Source: MGIIb-O2 sp002494975 (GTDB lineage: Archaea > Thermoplasmatota > Poseidoniia > Poseidoniales > Thalassarchaeaceae). From it: a stretch of DNA of 64,000 bases. The translations under genes were made by a program, and so were the position numbers. Below the pieces are notes generated by a model that did not search any database, was not told the origin of the DNA, and worked only from the letters and a program-made list of their open reading frames with translations. This document shows, piece by piece, positions 34,546 through 44,400 of the stretch. The stretch covers positions 387,037 to 451,036 of the forward strand of contig JAOMRN010000001.1 in NCBI GenBank assembly GCA_028355015.1. Reading direction: 5' to 3'. Numbering within the stretch: position 1 is the stretch's first letter; each line of letters starts with the position of its first letter.

Positions 34546-35370
34546 ATGGTTGAAATTAGAGTTAATATAGCCACAGACATGAACGACACGGGCGGATTCG
34601 GATTACCTCAAATGTCCGAGCGTGAAATGTTTGAAAAATTACTTTCATCTGATTCTAATTATAATGATGAAGAACCAGCTATTGCAGCTAATATAGGCGA
34701 ACAGATGATACATATGAATCTCATGCCATTAACTAGGGCATTTAGAGTCAGAATTAGGGACATTACATCTAAAATACCTGCAAAAAACGTGGTTTTAGTT
34801 GGTGGAGGAATTGGTCACTTATCCGCATGGTTACTTGACTTATGGACCGGTGATCCAGCAAATCCTCCCGAGGAGGTGCGTTCAAGGCCAGAGTCATTTA
34901 GAATAATAGAGCCAGCAGGTAAATTTGGAGTTATTATTGATAGATTAATTCGTCGCCACTCTGCTGAGCAGTGGTCTCAGATTTTAACACGGCCATGGCA
35001 AGAAATTACTGCTGAAACATCTTCTTGGTCTGCGGCAGCAGCGTCTTTACCTTCTAGTGCTCAACCCTCTCCTTTACCTCAGCCAATTGATCTGATAATT
35101 ATTGATGTACCTGAGATAGATAGGCCATCAGCCACTCTCGCGGCCTTAGATATCGTATCTATTGGAGGTTTCATATTAGTTAAGGAACCAGAAGTACCTA
35201 CTGGTGACGTAGGAGTGCCTGAAGAGGGACATGAACCCAATGACGCTCAAAAAAAGGTCGCTTCGTTCAATAAATGGATGGATATAATTCGTAAATGTAA
35301 CATCAATCATTCTATGGCATTTGCAGAGTTATCTGGTGGCACATTAGCAGTCATACGTCGTTCAGTTTGA
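34546..35370 (+). CDS. Rossmann-fold methyltransferase-like protein
   Basis: A 274-residue protein. NVVLVGGGIGHLSAWLLDLW is a motif I-like nucleotide loop, FRIIEPAG places an acidic residue after beta-2, and LIIIDVPEIDRPSATLAALDIV with GGFILVKEPE gives the later strands of a class I SAM methyltransferase. A low-complexity Ser/Ala/Pro insert sits near residues 165-185. No substrate motif. ATG 34546 is used; TTG 34525 also in frame. Its last 64 bp overlap the convergent subtilase gene. Confidence 0.6.
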   Translation: MVEIRVNIATDMNDTGGFGLPQMSEREMFEKLLSSDSNYNDEEPAIAANIGEQMIHMNLMPLTRAFRVRIRDITSKIPAKNVVLVGGGIGHLSAWLLDLWTGDPANPPEEVRSRPESFRIIEPAGKFGVIIDRLIRRHSAEQWSQILTRPWQEITAETSSWSAAAASLPSSAQPSPLPQPIDLIIIDVPEIDRPSATLAALDIVSIGGFILVKEPEVPTGDVGVPEEGHEPNDAQKKVASFNKWMDIIRKCNINHSMAFAELSGGTLAVIRRSV

Positions 35371-36800
35371 AAAATATCAAAAATGTTAATCCTTACATCA
35401 TCTTTCGGTTTGTAATTTTTAGTGATAAGGTTTTCATTGGATGAATTATCTACTGATTCAATGAGCAAATCAATCCTTAAAATACCATAGCCAAATTTAT
35501 CATCATGCTGATTTTGATTTTCTTTCATTTGTGAATTTTGACTAATAAGTAGTTTGATTTCTTCAACTTTACTTGAATCACTATCTGAATTTCTCTGGTA
35601 TTCGGGGTATTCTTCAAGGAATAATGCAAGCGACCCTGAGACCCATGCAGTTGAAGCAGAAGTTCCGCTTGACCAACCCCACCAAGATTCTCCATTGAAG
35701 ACTAATACTGGGACTTCGTGTCCTGGTGCTACAATTTCTGGTTTCTTATCGGGATTATTTCTTGGAAGCTTGGGCGGCCAAATATCTCCATTATTATCTC
35801 CCTCCGAACTACCAACCCATAAGTTTCCAAGTCTCGTGATCCCACCTACGCAAATCACATCATCTACTGAACCAGGTGAGGATACATCTCCGTCATCATT
35901 TTCTCCATCATTTCCTGCTGCTGCCACTACATAGACTCCATTTTCAATAGCATTTTCAACAGCGGTTTCAAGACTATCAGTTGTGATAATACTAGACCCA
36001 AATCCTTGAGCTCCACCTAGACTTAGCGAGATTATGTCTGCTCCTTCAGAGGTACACCAATTTACTGCCTCTGCTATTCCATCATCAGTCCCCGAACCAG
36101 TTTCATCAATAGCCTTGGCGACCAATAAATCGACATTTTTAGAAACTCCATTGAGTCCTCCATCTGCCACAATGATTCCTGCCATTGCAGTTCCATGACC
36201 ATCATCATCATAGGGAGTTTGCATCGAATTAATCACATCTTTCCAGCCAATTAGATTGATGTTAGCTAAGTCGGGATGCTCAATATTAATTCCTGAATCT
36301 ACTACACAAAGAGTCACGCCTGTACCATCTAAGTTTTCTACAGAATTAATACCTGTAATGTCTCTATATTCATCTTCCCAAGTTACTAATGCTTGTGGAG
36401 GATTTAGCCCTAGAATAGTTCCGCTTATTGTAGAAAGGGCCCAAAGAATAACTACGGCAAAAACAAAAGTAGTGATCAATGTTAGAGAGACGCCTACTAC
36501 AATTTTTATGGCATCATCATTCTTATTCTTGATACTACTTTCCCACATTGGCGAATTACTATCCTCAATAGATTCATTTGCCTCTTCAGGTATATCATCC
36601 GACACTAAATTTGTAGGGATCTCACTCCAATTAGAGGCATTATCTTCCTCATCCTTACTGAATAAATATTCAAGCAAAGCCAATGGCAATAATAACCACA
36701 TCATTAATTCGGCCGCACTGAGATATACAACTAGAATAAAAAGCAGAATAGAACCTAGGATAATCAACACACCAATAGCTGAAAGTGATTCGAAAAGCAT
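35307..36800 (-). CDS. Membrane-anchored subtilisin-like serine protease (S8)
   Basis: A 497-residue protease. Two N-terminal hydrophobic helices (~6-50), an acidic linker and a third helix (~100-125) lead to the S8 domain. Catalytic Asp is in VVDSG (~168), His in DGHGTAMAG (~202) and Ser in SGTSASTAWVSG (~395), with the oxyanion Asn in AAAGNDG. No propeptide of the I9 type is apparent, so the membrane segment replaces it. The catalytic domain is probably outside the cell. ATG 36800 is taken (36812 also in frame). It lies 5 bp after the stop of the 36806-37930 gene, so the two may be co-transcribed. Confidence 0.85.
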   Translation of the reverse strand: MLFESLSAIGVLIILGSILLFILVVYLSAAELMMWLLLPLALLEYLFSKDEEDNASNWSEIPTNLVSDDIPEEANESIEDSNSPMWESSIKNKNDDAIKIVVGVSLTLITTFVFAVVILWALSTISGTILGLNPPQALVTWEDEYRDITGINSVENLDGTGVTLCVVDSGINIEHPDLANINLIGWKDVINSMQTPYDDDGHGTAMAGIIVADGGLNGVSKNVDLLVAKAIDETGSGTDDGIAEAVNWCTSEGADIISLSLGGAQGFGSSIITTDSLETAVENAIENGVYVVAAAGNDGENDDGDVSSPGSVDDVICVGGITRLGNLWVGSSEGDNNGDIWPPKLPRNNPDKKPEIVAPGHEVPVLVFNGESWWGWSSGTSASTAWVSGSLALFLEEYPEYQRNSDSDSSKVEEIKLLISQNSQMKENQNQHDDKFGYGILRIDLLIESVDNSSNENLITKNYKPKDDVRINIFDIFQTERRMTANVPPDNSANAIE

Positions 36801-36805
36801 TAGCC

Positions 36806-37930
36806 TCACCACGCGTCTTGTCTATCAAAGTGGCTAGTAATTGTAGTATTAGATTTACAATTTCCACATTCGATCCTTGTAGGAAGAGTCATATCGCAGT
36901 CTTGACAAATAGTTCCTGGTACTCCTCCTCCTTGACATTTAAATTGCGCACAATTTATAGTAATTTTACCCGATGGGTGCTGTATTACTGAGGTCTCTTC
37001 TTTGCAAATAGGGCACATTCCTTGTACATTTTCTTTTGATACAAAATTTAATTCACCCGATACTTCCCTCGCTCTAGTAGATTGAATTCTATCGCCCGCT
37101 GCTCCAAGCATGAATTGAGGGTACCATATGATATGAATTAGCAAAAATACCGATATTATACTACATATTAAGTAAAGCCAAGGGAATTGGTAAAACTCAC
37201 CATCCGCTGAAATAGGTCTTGTTGAGACTGAATGTGCTCCTGACCAAGAAAAAATATTAACTAATATCATCCATAAACCTAGACCTATGCTCCAAAGTTT
37301 AAGACTATGATCTTTCCAAGCAGTTTGCACAACTCTTGGGTCAGGATGAGAGTGTCTTTCCAATACATGCACATCTCTTGTCTCAGTAACTGCTCTATGG
37401 ACTACGAATATTGTTAAAAATACAAATATTAGATTTGCTAGTATCACTGGTCCTAATTGCGTGATCTGTAAGTCAGTAGGGTGTAAAGCAAAAACCCGCA
37501 TATACCCTAATTGTACAGCGAACATACCAAGGAGCATATAGATTATATTTTCTCTCATTATTGGGAAACGTATGAATAATTGTATTACGAATGCGAACCA
37601 TGCAATGGCGGAAAGAAGTGTTAAAATCAGCGACAAATCTTTGAGGAATAATATTCCCTGTGTACCAACTCTATTGTAATCTCCACCGCTATTTAGTTCG
37701 CCTATTCCTAAGTCCCAAGATCCCAGTATTATTGCTAATGCTGCGACCCCAAATGCTGAAAATTCAAATGCACCCCAATTTTTAGAAATCATTTTGAAAT
37801 GAAATACTATTTCTTCCGAAATCCGGTCTAAGAAACTTAGTCTTTCGTTATATTCAGAAAGTGTATAATTTAATGATATTTCACTCAGTCTCACAGAATC
37901 ATTTTCTTCATATTCAGAACTAATGTCCAT
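36806..37930 (-). CDS. Polytopic membrane protein with C-terminal zinc ribbons
   Basis: A 374-residue protein, family not recognised. About seven membrane helices run from ~55 to ~275 (FEFSAFGVAALAIILGSW through LYLICSIISVFLLIHII), with conserved-looking His/Asp in RHSHPDPRVVQTAW between them. The cytosolic tail has three CxxC-type pairs: CPIC, CQDC and CGNC, that is, tandem zinc ribbons. It precedes the membrane subtilase on the same strand; a shared envelope-quality-control role is possible but not shown. Confidence 0.65.
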   Translation of the reverse strand: MDISSEYEENDSVRLSEISLNYTLSEYNERLSFLDRISEEIVFHFKMISKNWGAFEFSAFGVAALAIILGSWDLGIGELNSGGDYNRVGTQGILFLKDLSLILTLLSAIAWFAFVIQLFIRFPIMRENIIYMLLGMFAVQLGYMRVFALHPTDLQITQLGPVILANLIFVFLTIFVVHRAVTETRDVHVLERHSHPDPRVVQTAWKDHSLKLWSIGLGLWMILVNIFSWSGAHSVSTRPISADGEFYQFPWLYLICSIISVFLLIHIIWYPQFMLGAAGDRIQSTRAREVSGELNFVSKENVQGMCPICKEETSVIQHPSGKITINCAQFKCQGGGVPGTICQDCDMTLPTRIECGNCKSNTTITSHFDRQDAW

Positions 37931-38072
37931 TGATTCGGCACCTCCTACATATCCCCGAGATGAAATCCCGCATTAAGTAACTCGCTTACATGGATTAAAA
38001 ATATGCTTTATTGATTAATATCAATTCATTGCAAATAGTATCTTCCTATTCTCCAATAAACAAATTATATGG

Positions 38073-38155
38073 CGCCGAGAGGGAGATTTGAACTCCCGAG
38101 GGAAAATCCCACATGATTTCCAGTCATGCGCAATACCAGGCTATGCGATCTCGGC
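38073..38155 (-). tRNA. tRNA-Ser(GGA)
   Basis: Minus-strand class II tRNA: acceptor GCCGAGA pairs with TCTCGGC. Anticodon stem CATGA/TCATG with loop CTGGAAA gives GGA. A long variable arm (GGGATTTTCCC) is typical of tRNA-Ser, and the T-arm has GTTCAAATC. G73 is followed by an encoded CCA (38070-38072). Confidence 0.95.
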
Positions 38156-38233
38156 TTCATTATGTCCGAACGTTCTCCACAATTTGAGCCTGTTGCTTTT
38201 GAATTGTGAGTTTTGACTCTCTCTCCGTAGTCA

Positions 38234-38239
38234 TTAAAT
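38234..38239 (+). promoter_or_regulatory. Possible TATA element of tRNA-Thr(GGU)
   Basis: TTAAAT lies 26-31 bases upstream of the first tRNA base, the spacing expected for an archaeal TATA box. The match is degenerate. Confidence 0.35.
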
Positions 38240-38264
38240 CGAAATTGTAGCACGAGCATATGTC

Positions 38265-38336
38265 GCCACTGTGGCTTAGGGGTATAGCATCCCATTGGTA
38301 ATGGGAAGGTCGGGAGTTCAAATCTCCCCAGTGGCT
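38265..38336 (+). tRNA. tRNA-Thr(GGU)
   Basis: Acceptor GCCACTG pairs with CAGTGGC. Anticodon stem TCCCA/TGGGA with loop TTGGTAA gives GGT. The T-arm contains GTTCAAATC. U73 is followed by an encoded CCA (38337-38339). Second threonine isoacceptor in the window. Confidence 0.95.
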
Positions 38337-38342
38337 CCATTA

Positions 38343-38348
38343 TTTTTT
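38343..38348 (+). terminator. Oligo-T terminator after tRNA-Thr(GGU)
   Basis: Six T residues just after the encoded CCA. Confidence 0.5.
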
Positions 38349-38429
38349 GAGTTTGAAAATGTTAATTTTTATCATTCCCCACAGTTTTGCGGAAATAAGT
38401 TCATAATCTAACAAACAAACGACACGGAT

Positions 38430-41400
38430 ATGTCTGACCGCCGTAGGACTGCACTTGCTCTAGTGTTACTAATGATAATCGCTCCCCTAACCTCAGCTGC
38501 CACAAGTTCTTGGACAGGTCCAAGCAATGTGAATCCTCCAGATGATGGAATCACTTTGACTGGTTTCCGTGCGCCTGGGAATTCTACAATTCAGGATGGT
38601 TGGCTTCATGTTACTGATACTGAGATGGCAACTTCTCTAGATACGGGGATTTTATGGGAAGGCACTGATTTATCGGCAGGAAGATTCCTTGGGACCGATT
38701 TTATTGATTCTACAGAAACAGTAACTCTATTAGATGATGGTACAAGATCTAATATTAGCACTTTCGATACAGGTGTGTCTTCTGTATCGATGCACAGTTC
38801 ATACACTTATGCTCCTGGTTGGCAGCATGTTTACGACACAGATACATCCACTTCAGTATCTGAATGTAATAACCTTTCAGGAACATGGGTTGATCATGGG
38901 TATGATAATAATTTTAATAATCAATTAGATACGAATGAGATCATCGAAACTATGATGTATTGTAGTGGAAATGCTTTACAAGATAGTATTACTACTCTTA
39001 CAGTAAATGATGGAGGATATGATTACTCAGCGGGTACTTTATCTGCGACCGGAGGATCAGGAAGTGGTTTCTCTGGGACTTATTCTATTAGTTCAGCCAT
39101 TGCTAGTATATCTGTGAATAGTGGTGGGACTGGATATGCTGTTGGAGAAACACTTTCTTTCCTTTGTCCTGGTGGAGGATGCACAGGTTCTAATGCATCT
39201 GCATCAGTAGGTTCCGTTGCTGCAAATGGTTCAATATTATCTATAACATTAGCCAATGGAGGTTCAGGTTACACTTCCCAAACTATGTATATTTTGGTTT
39301 CTACCACCAATGGCTCTGGTGTTTCACTGTCCGAAGTACTAGAGACTACTGGCTCTATCTATCAAGCGTTTGTTACAGATGGTGGAAGTGGGTATACAAG
39401 TTCTCCAACAATCTTACCCAGTTCTTCTGCAGGTTCTGCAGCGAATATTACTGCAGGATTAGGAGGATTCTTTGATTATGAGGTCGTAGTTAATTCGATA
39501 GCATCAGGTCAAACATCTAATTGTATGCTGGGAGGTTTCCAGGTTAATGCAGGTATGGATACTGATGAAGATAATATTCTAGATTCTAATGAAATAACTG
39601 ATATTAATTATTTATGCAATATAAATGAATTATGGGGGGCGACAACATTCGCAGGCTTTAATGGAACTAATTATGGTGGAGAACAAACAATGTCCTATGG
39701 GACAATACCATCTCAAGCTAGTCAAGGAATAGTATCAGTTGGTACAATGCCTGGTTCTGCCGTACCTAGGGGGACTAGTGGTTACTTCCTTTTACCTCAA
39801 GTTAGTTTGCCAAACACTGAATTTTATAGTGGTCTATACATGACTTTTGATCATTGGCACCACCTAGATACTACTGTTTCAGGCGGTGGCGACGGCGCTT
39901 GGATAGAATACCGAATTAATACTGGAACTTGGAATGACTGGACATATATTTCTCCTGATGTCACCGCATCAGGTGGTGGATATACAAGTACTATGTCTAC
40001 TGACGCTCCATCTCCAAACGGTGCTCCTTCTGGCGCGGTCCCAGTTTTCGCTTCACCAAGTCATAGCGGTTGGTTGACTGAAAATGTCAGTATTTCTTCA
40101 ATCTCAGATATTGACAATGCTTCGAAAATACAGTTTAGATTCCATATCTGGACCTCACCTAATGCTTCTTATGAGCGGCCCGGTTGGTTCATCGATAATA
40201 TTGATTTCAACAATGATGGTATAGATAGAGGTGTGTGGCATCATGGTTGTATTGCTACTACTACTACTACATGCCAATATGTAGCCAATTCATATGGAGT
40301 TCTTCAAAGAACTATTGATTTGTCTGGTACCAACTCTACATCTAGTATCGAAATAGACATGGAATGGGATTTACAAGGTAGTACTCAAGACAATGCATGT
40401 ATTGAATTATCTTTGAATAATGCAACTTGGTATGACCTCTCATCAACTGGAACTACGTCAACAACAATTGCCTGTGAAGATCGAAGCGGAGCAATCCCTG
40501 GTTACCCCTCATATGATGGAGTTTTTGGTGATCAGAGCGGTAGCATCAGAACAGTTGACTACAGTATACCAACTGCTTATCTGAATCAACCCAACGTAAA
40601 CATTAGATTTGTCGTAGATACAGATGGATTCACTAATTATGGGGGTTCTCTTGATTCCAAAGAAGGTTTCACACTTGCTGATATTAGAGTACTTGATGAT
40701 TCAGGCACTATACTATTCAGAGATGATATAGAGAACCCTTCAACTATGACGCATTATGGCCTAAATGGTTTTGATGATTGGGCGTACTATACCTGGAACT
40801 TTGGTTCAATGGAGGAATTATTCGATTTTGAAGACTCATCAGCATCTGACCCTACTACTGGTAATGCTCCAGGTTGGGCAAAAGGAACTGGCTGGGGATA
40901 TGGTCAACTTGGTTCTGCTGCAGGTCCTTCAAATGTCCCTTCTTTCCCATATGTATATGGTACAAATCTCAATGGTAATTATGCAAATAATGCTAATTCT
41001 TTCCTCACCTCACCAACATATGACATACCTAATGATGGGTTAGCTTACCTGACATTTGACAAGTGGGTATGCACTGAAACTTATTGGGATTCAGTAGGCC
41101 TTATGATAAAGGTAAATAGCGGCAGTTGGAATTACTTTGACCCTCAAATACCAGGTTGGTACGATGGTTCTCCAGGTTATTCAGGTAACGCTATGAGTGG
41201 TAGTGACGCATGGATGAATGGCGATTGCGGACAGAGTGATTTTGAAAATAGAATCGCTCCTCTCTCTTCTTATGCAGGAGATACTCTCCGATTTAGGTTC
41301 CATATAGATACAGATTCTAGTGTGACTTATCAAGGTGGATATTTTGATAATTTCGGTATTCTAATTTCAAATTATGGCGAAGGCGGTTATTGGTTGAGCC

Positions 41401-44400
41401 CTTCAATTAACATGGGGGACATTGATCAATTCAATTATGGTTGGGTAGATATTGATGCAACAATACCAGAAAATACTTCAATAACTGGCTCTTTAATAGA
41501 TTCTATCGATGAATCAGTAATTCCAGGTTATAATAACATAACATTCCCCTTCTCTCTAGCTGGAGTTAATTCTGAAGAATATCCGCAAATCAGAATTAAA
41601 GTAATTATGGATACTAGCGATGAGGAAGCAACTCCTCAACTGAAGAAAATTAGTGTTGGTGGTAAAAGATATTTATCTGCAACAAGTTCTGATTATAATG
41701 GTTGGGAATTTAGCCCAAGTGTGGAAGTAATCGATGAACTGTTGAATGCAACAAGTATCGCTGGAACCATTACTTCTGACTATATTCACTCCTCAAGACC
41801 GATAAAAAGCATCACCTTAACTGGTAACTTTTCGTCAGGTCTGATGATTAGTGCACTGACATCTACTGGTGCAAGTTTAGGCCAAACTTCTCAAGGTTCT
41901 ATAGCCTTCTCAATTCCACAGAATGGTTTCGCTCTTTCTATATCTCTCCCTACAAATGGATGGATTGATAGAATGGTCATTACTGCGAATTTCGCTGAAC
42001 CTGCTGTTAATCCATCTATAGATGTGATCAATGATGGTTCTTCTGAATGGTCTTTCCCTATTGGTTCGGACTACGGTCATTATGGATGGCAATCATTGAT
42101 ATCTACTAGTGACGAAGGTTATATAACAAGTGCAGTTATTGATCTAGATGGCAATTCGCCTAGTTCAGTTATGGTAAGATTACCTTCTTTAGCAGCAGTA
42201 AATAATGGCATGATATCAATAGCACCAGGCTCTTCCGATGGCTTCCAATCTCCAGTCACTTTGACTGTCGGTTCATCTAGTCAGACAGGTAGTTCCGGCA
42301 GCGAAGTCTTCAATTGCATTTTAGATAATAGTCAGTTAGCAGGAATTAATTATTTATCTACATCTCATACTGATTCCGATACAGGAAGGGAATGGCGTGA
42401 TGTCTCCATAATTCTTGACTCTACTAGTGCTCAGACAGTGTCGATATCAAGTATTGGAATTGGTTACTTAATATTTGAAAATGTGTCTGGTTTAGGTCCT
42501 TCAATATCGGCATACCACAGTTCTATGACGCAAGATGATCCACCTCCAAATCAAGTTTCAATCCCTGTGAATATTACTGCGGAAATGGGTTCTATTTCTA
42601 TAGATGGAGATTTAAAGTTTGACTATATAGTTACAAATAGAGATTTCCAAGTACCTAACACATTATATCCAAATGGCGAATTAGTCGAAATTACTACTAA
42701 GCACCATCACTTATATGATAATTCAAATTTAGAAACAATATCTCTACGAGGAATTGCATCTGATGGCGAGATTTTGATGTTTGAGGCAGTTAATGGGGCG
42801 GACGGCCTGTGGGGTCAAGGATCTGATCCTGTGACATTTACTCAACAATCAGGTTCATCAGTAGCTCCTATGGATTCTTCAACCTCCTTAGAAATAATTA
42901 CGCATAACGACGGATACGACGACGTTGTAGTACACTGGATGTTCGATGTCAGCTGGATGTGGGATGACGTGGGTTCAATACGTTGGGTTTCACAGGCATT
43001 CGATTCATCTGGAGAAACGGTATGGCCAGCGGTGTCGCACAGCGGTGAATCGGGTAAAAATGCAGTAGAAAATGATCTAATTATTGACTCTTTTGAAGTC
43101 AGAGATCAATATGGTAGACTACTATCTAATCAATACTCTTCCTTTTATCCATATGCAATGATGGATGCCGGTGAATTGAATATTACTGGTACTGTAAAAT
43201 TCCAAGATTCTATAGCAGTCAGGCCTTTAGGTATTCATTATACAGTGGGTCTCAATATATCTGGTCTAAGTTACTTATTAACATCGGGAGATGATGGTTA
43301 CTACGGCCTTATTTCTGCTCCAAGCGGTTTATCTAACGTTTACTTATCTCCTATGATGAATACTGTAGGCCCTACTGGATACTCTTTGGGTGCTGAAGAT
43401 GTCACAGGGACGCCTCCATTAGTCAATGTTAGAGTTGATCATGAACCTCCAGTTGCCGGTCCATTAGAAGTCAATACTCCATCCGGATTAAAGGCCGCTC
43501 ATGGAAAAGTCTGGGACCCAACAGTCCCTCTTTCTTTGTTTGTCACAGTAGATGAATCAGAGGCTAGAGGTGAAATATTAACTCTCAACTATTGGCGAGG
43601 TTCAGTTGATGACACTAACGGTGATGGTATCGCGGATGAAGATGAATACCTATCCGTATTCCAACCATTAACTCCTGGTATGACTGGTCAACAGCAAGTG
43701 AATTTTATCGGAATAGATGTCTCACAGCAGTTATTTAATTCTCCAGTGCATATGTATCTTGAAGGAACAGATTGGGCAGGACTCAGTTATCAAGATGGAG
43801 GTACAGGTGGAGGTTTCGGTGCTTCTAATGCCTGGGCGACAGTTGTTGTAGCAACTGATGAACCTACAAGTATCAAATCTGCTGGCTATTCTCTCGATAG
43901 AGATTTAGGCTTCCTACTTCCGGGTAAACAACATACTTTTACTATGCAAATTGAAGAAGCTAACGGCCTCAATACATTGGATAATATCACAGTTATGCTA
44001 TGTGGCGACGGTACAAGTGAATTAGGTAAAATGAGTTATGATGCATCAAGAGGTACTTTGTGGTCAGATGACTCTAGTTTAGTAACTCCAATTTCAGTTC
44101 AGACCATCCAAACTTCTTCAGATATCATTCAACTTTCGTTGATGTTTGAGATATCTTGGAATTATCCTTGGGAAGATGGACAAAATTCATGTAAACCTAG
44201 TGTTTCAATAGTTGATGATTTTACCACTGTGGCATATCAGAATAATATTGGCGAACTATCTTGGTATCTTGACAATAAGTATGTGGCTATACCTGAAGAA
44301 ATAGAGGACCTAACTCCTCCTTCATCTATTCCTAGTGGAAATTCTGTTTACTTGGGCCAAGGTGATGAATTTAGAATGTCTGGGCATGTTTATTACTCAG

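Noticed and set aside
38065..38340. Minus-strand open frame across the tRNA-Ser and tRNA-Thr region
   Set aside because: It covers two complete tRNA genes on opposite strands and has no protein signature.
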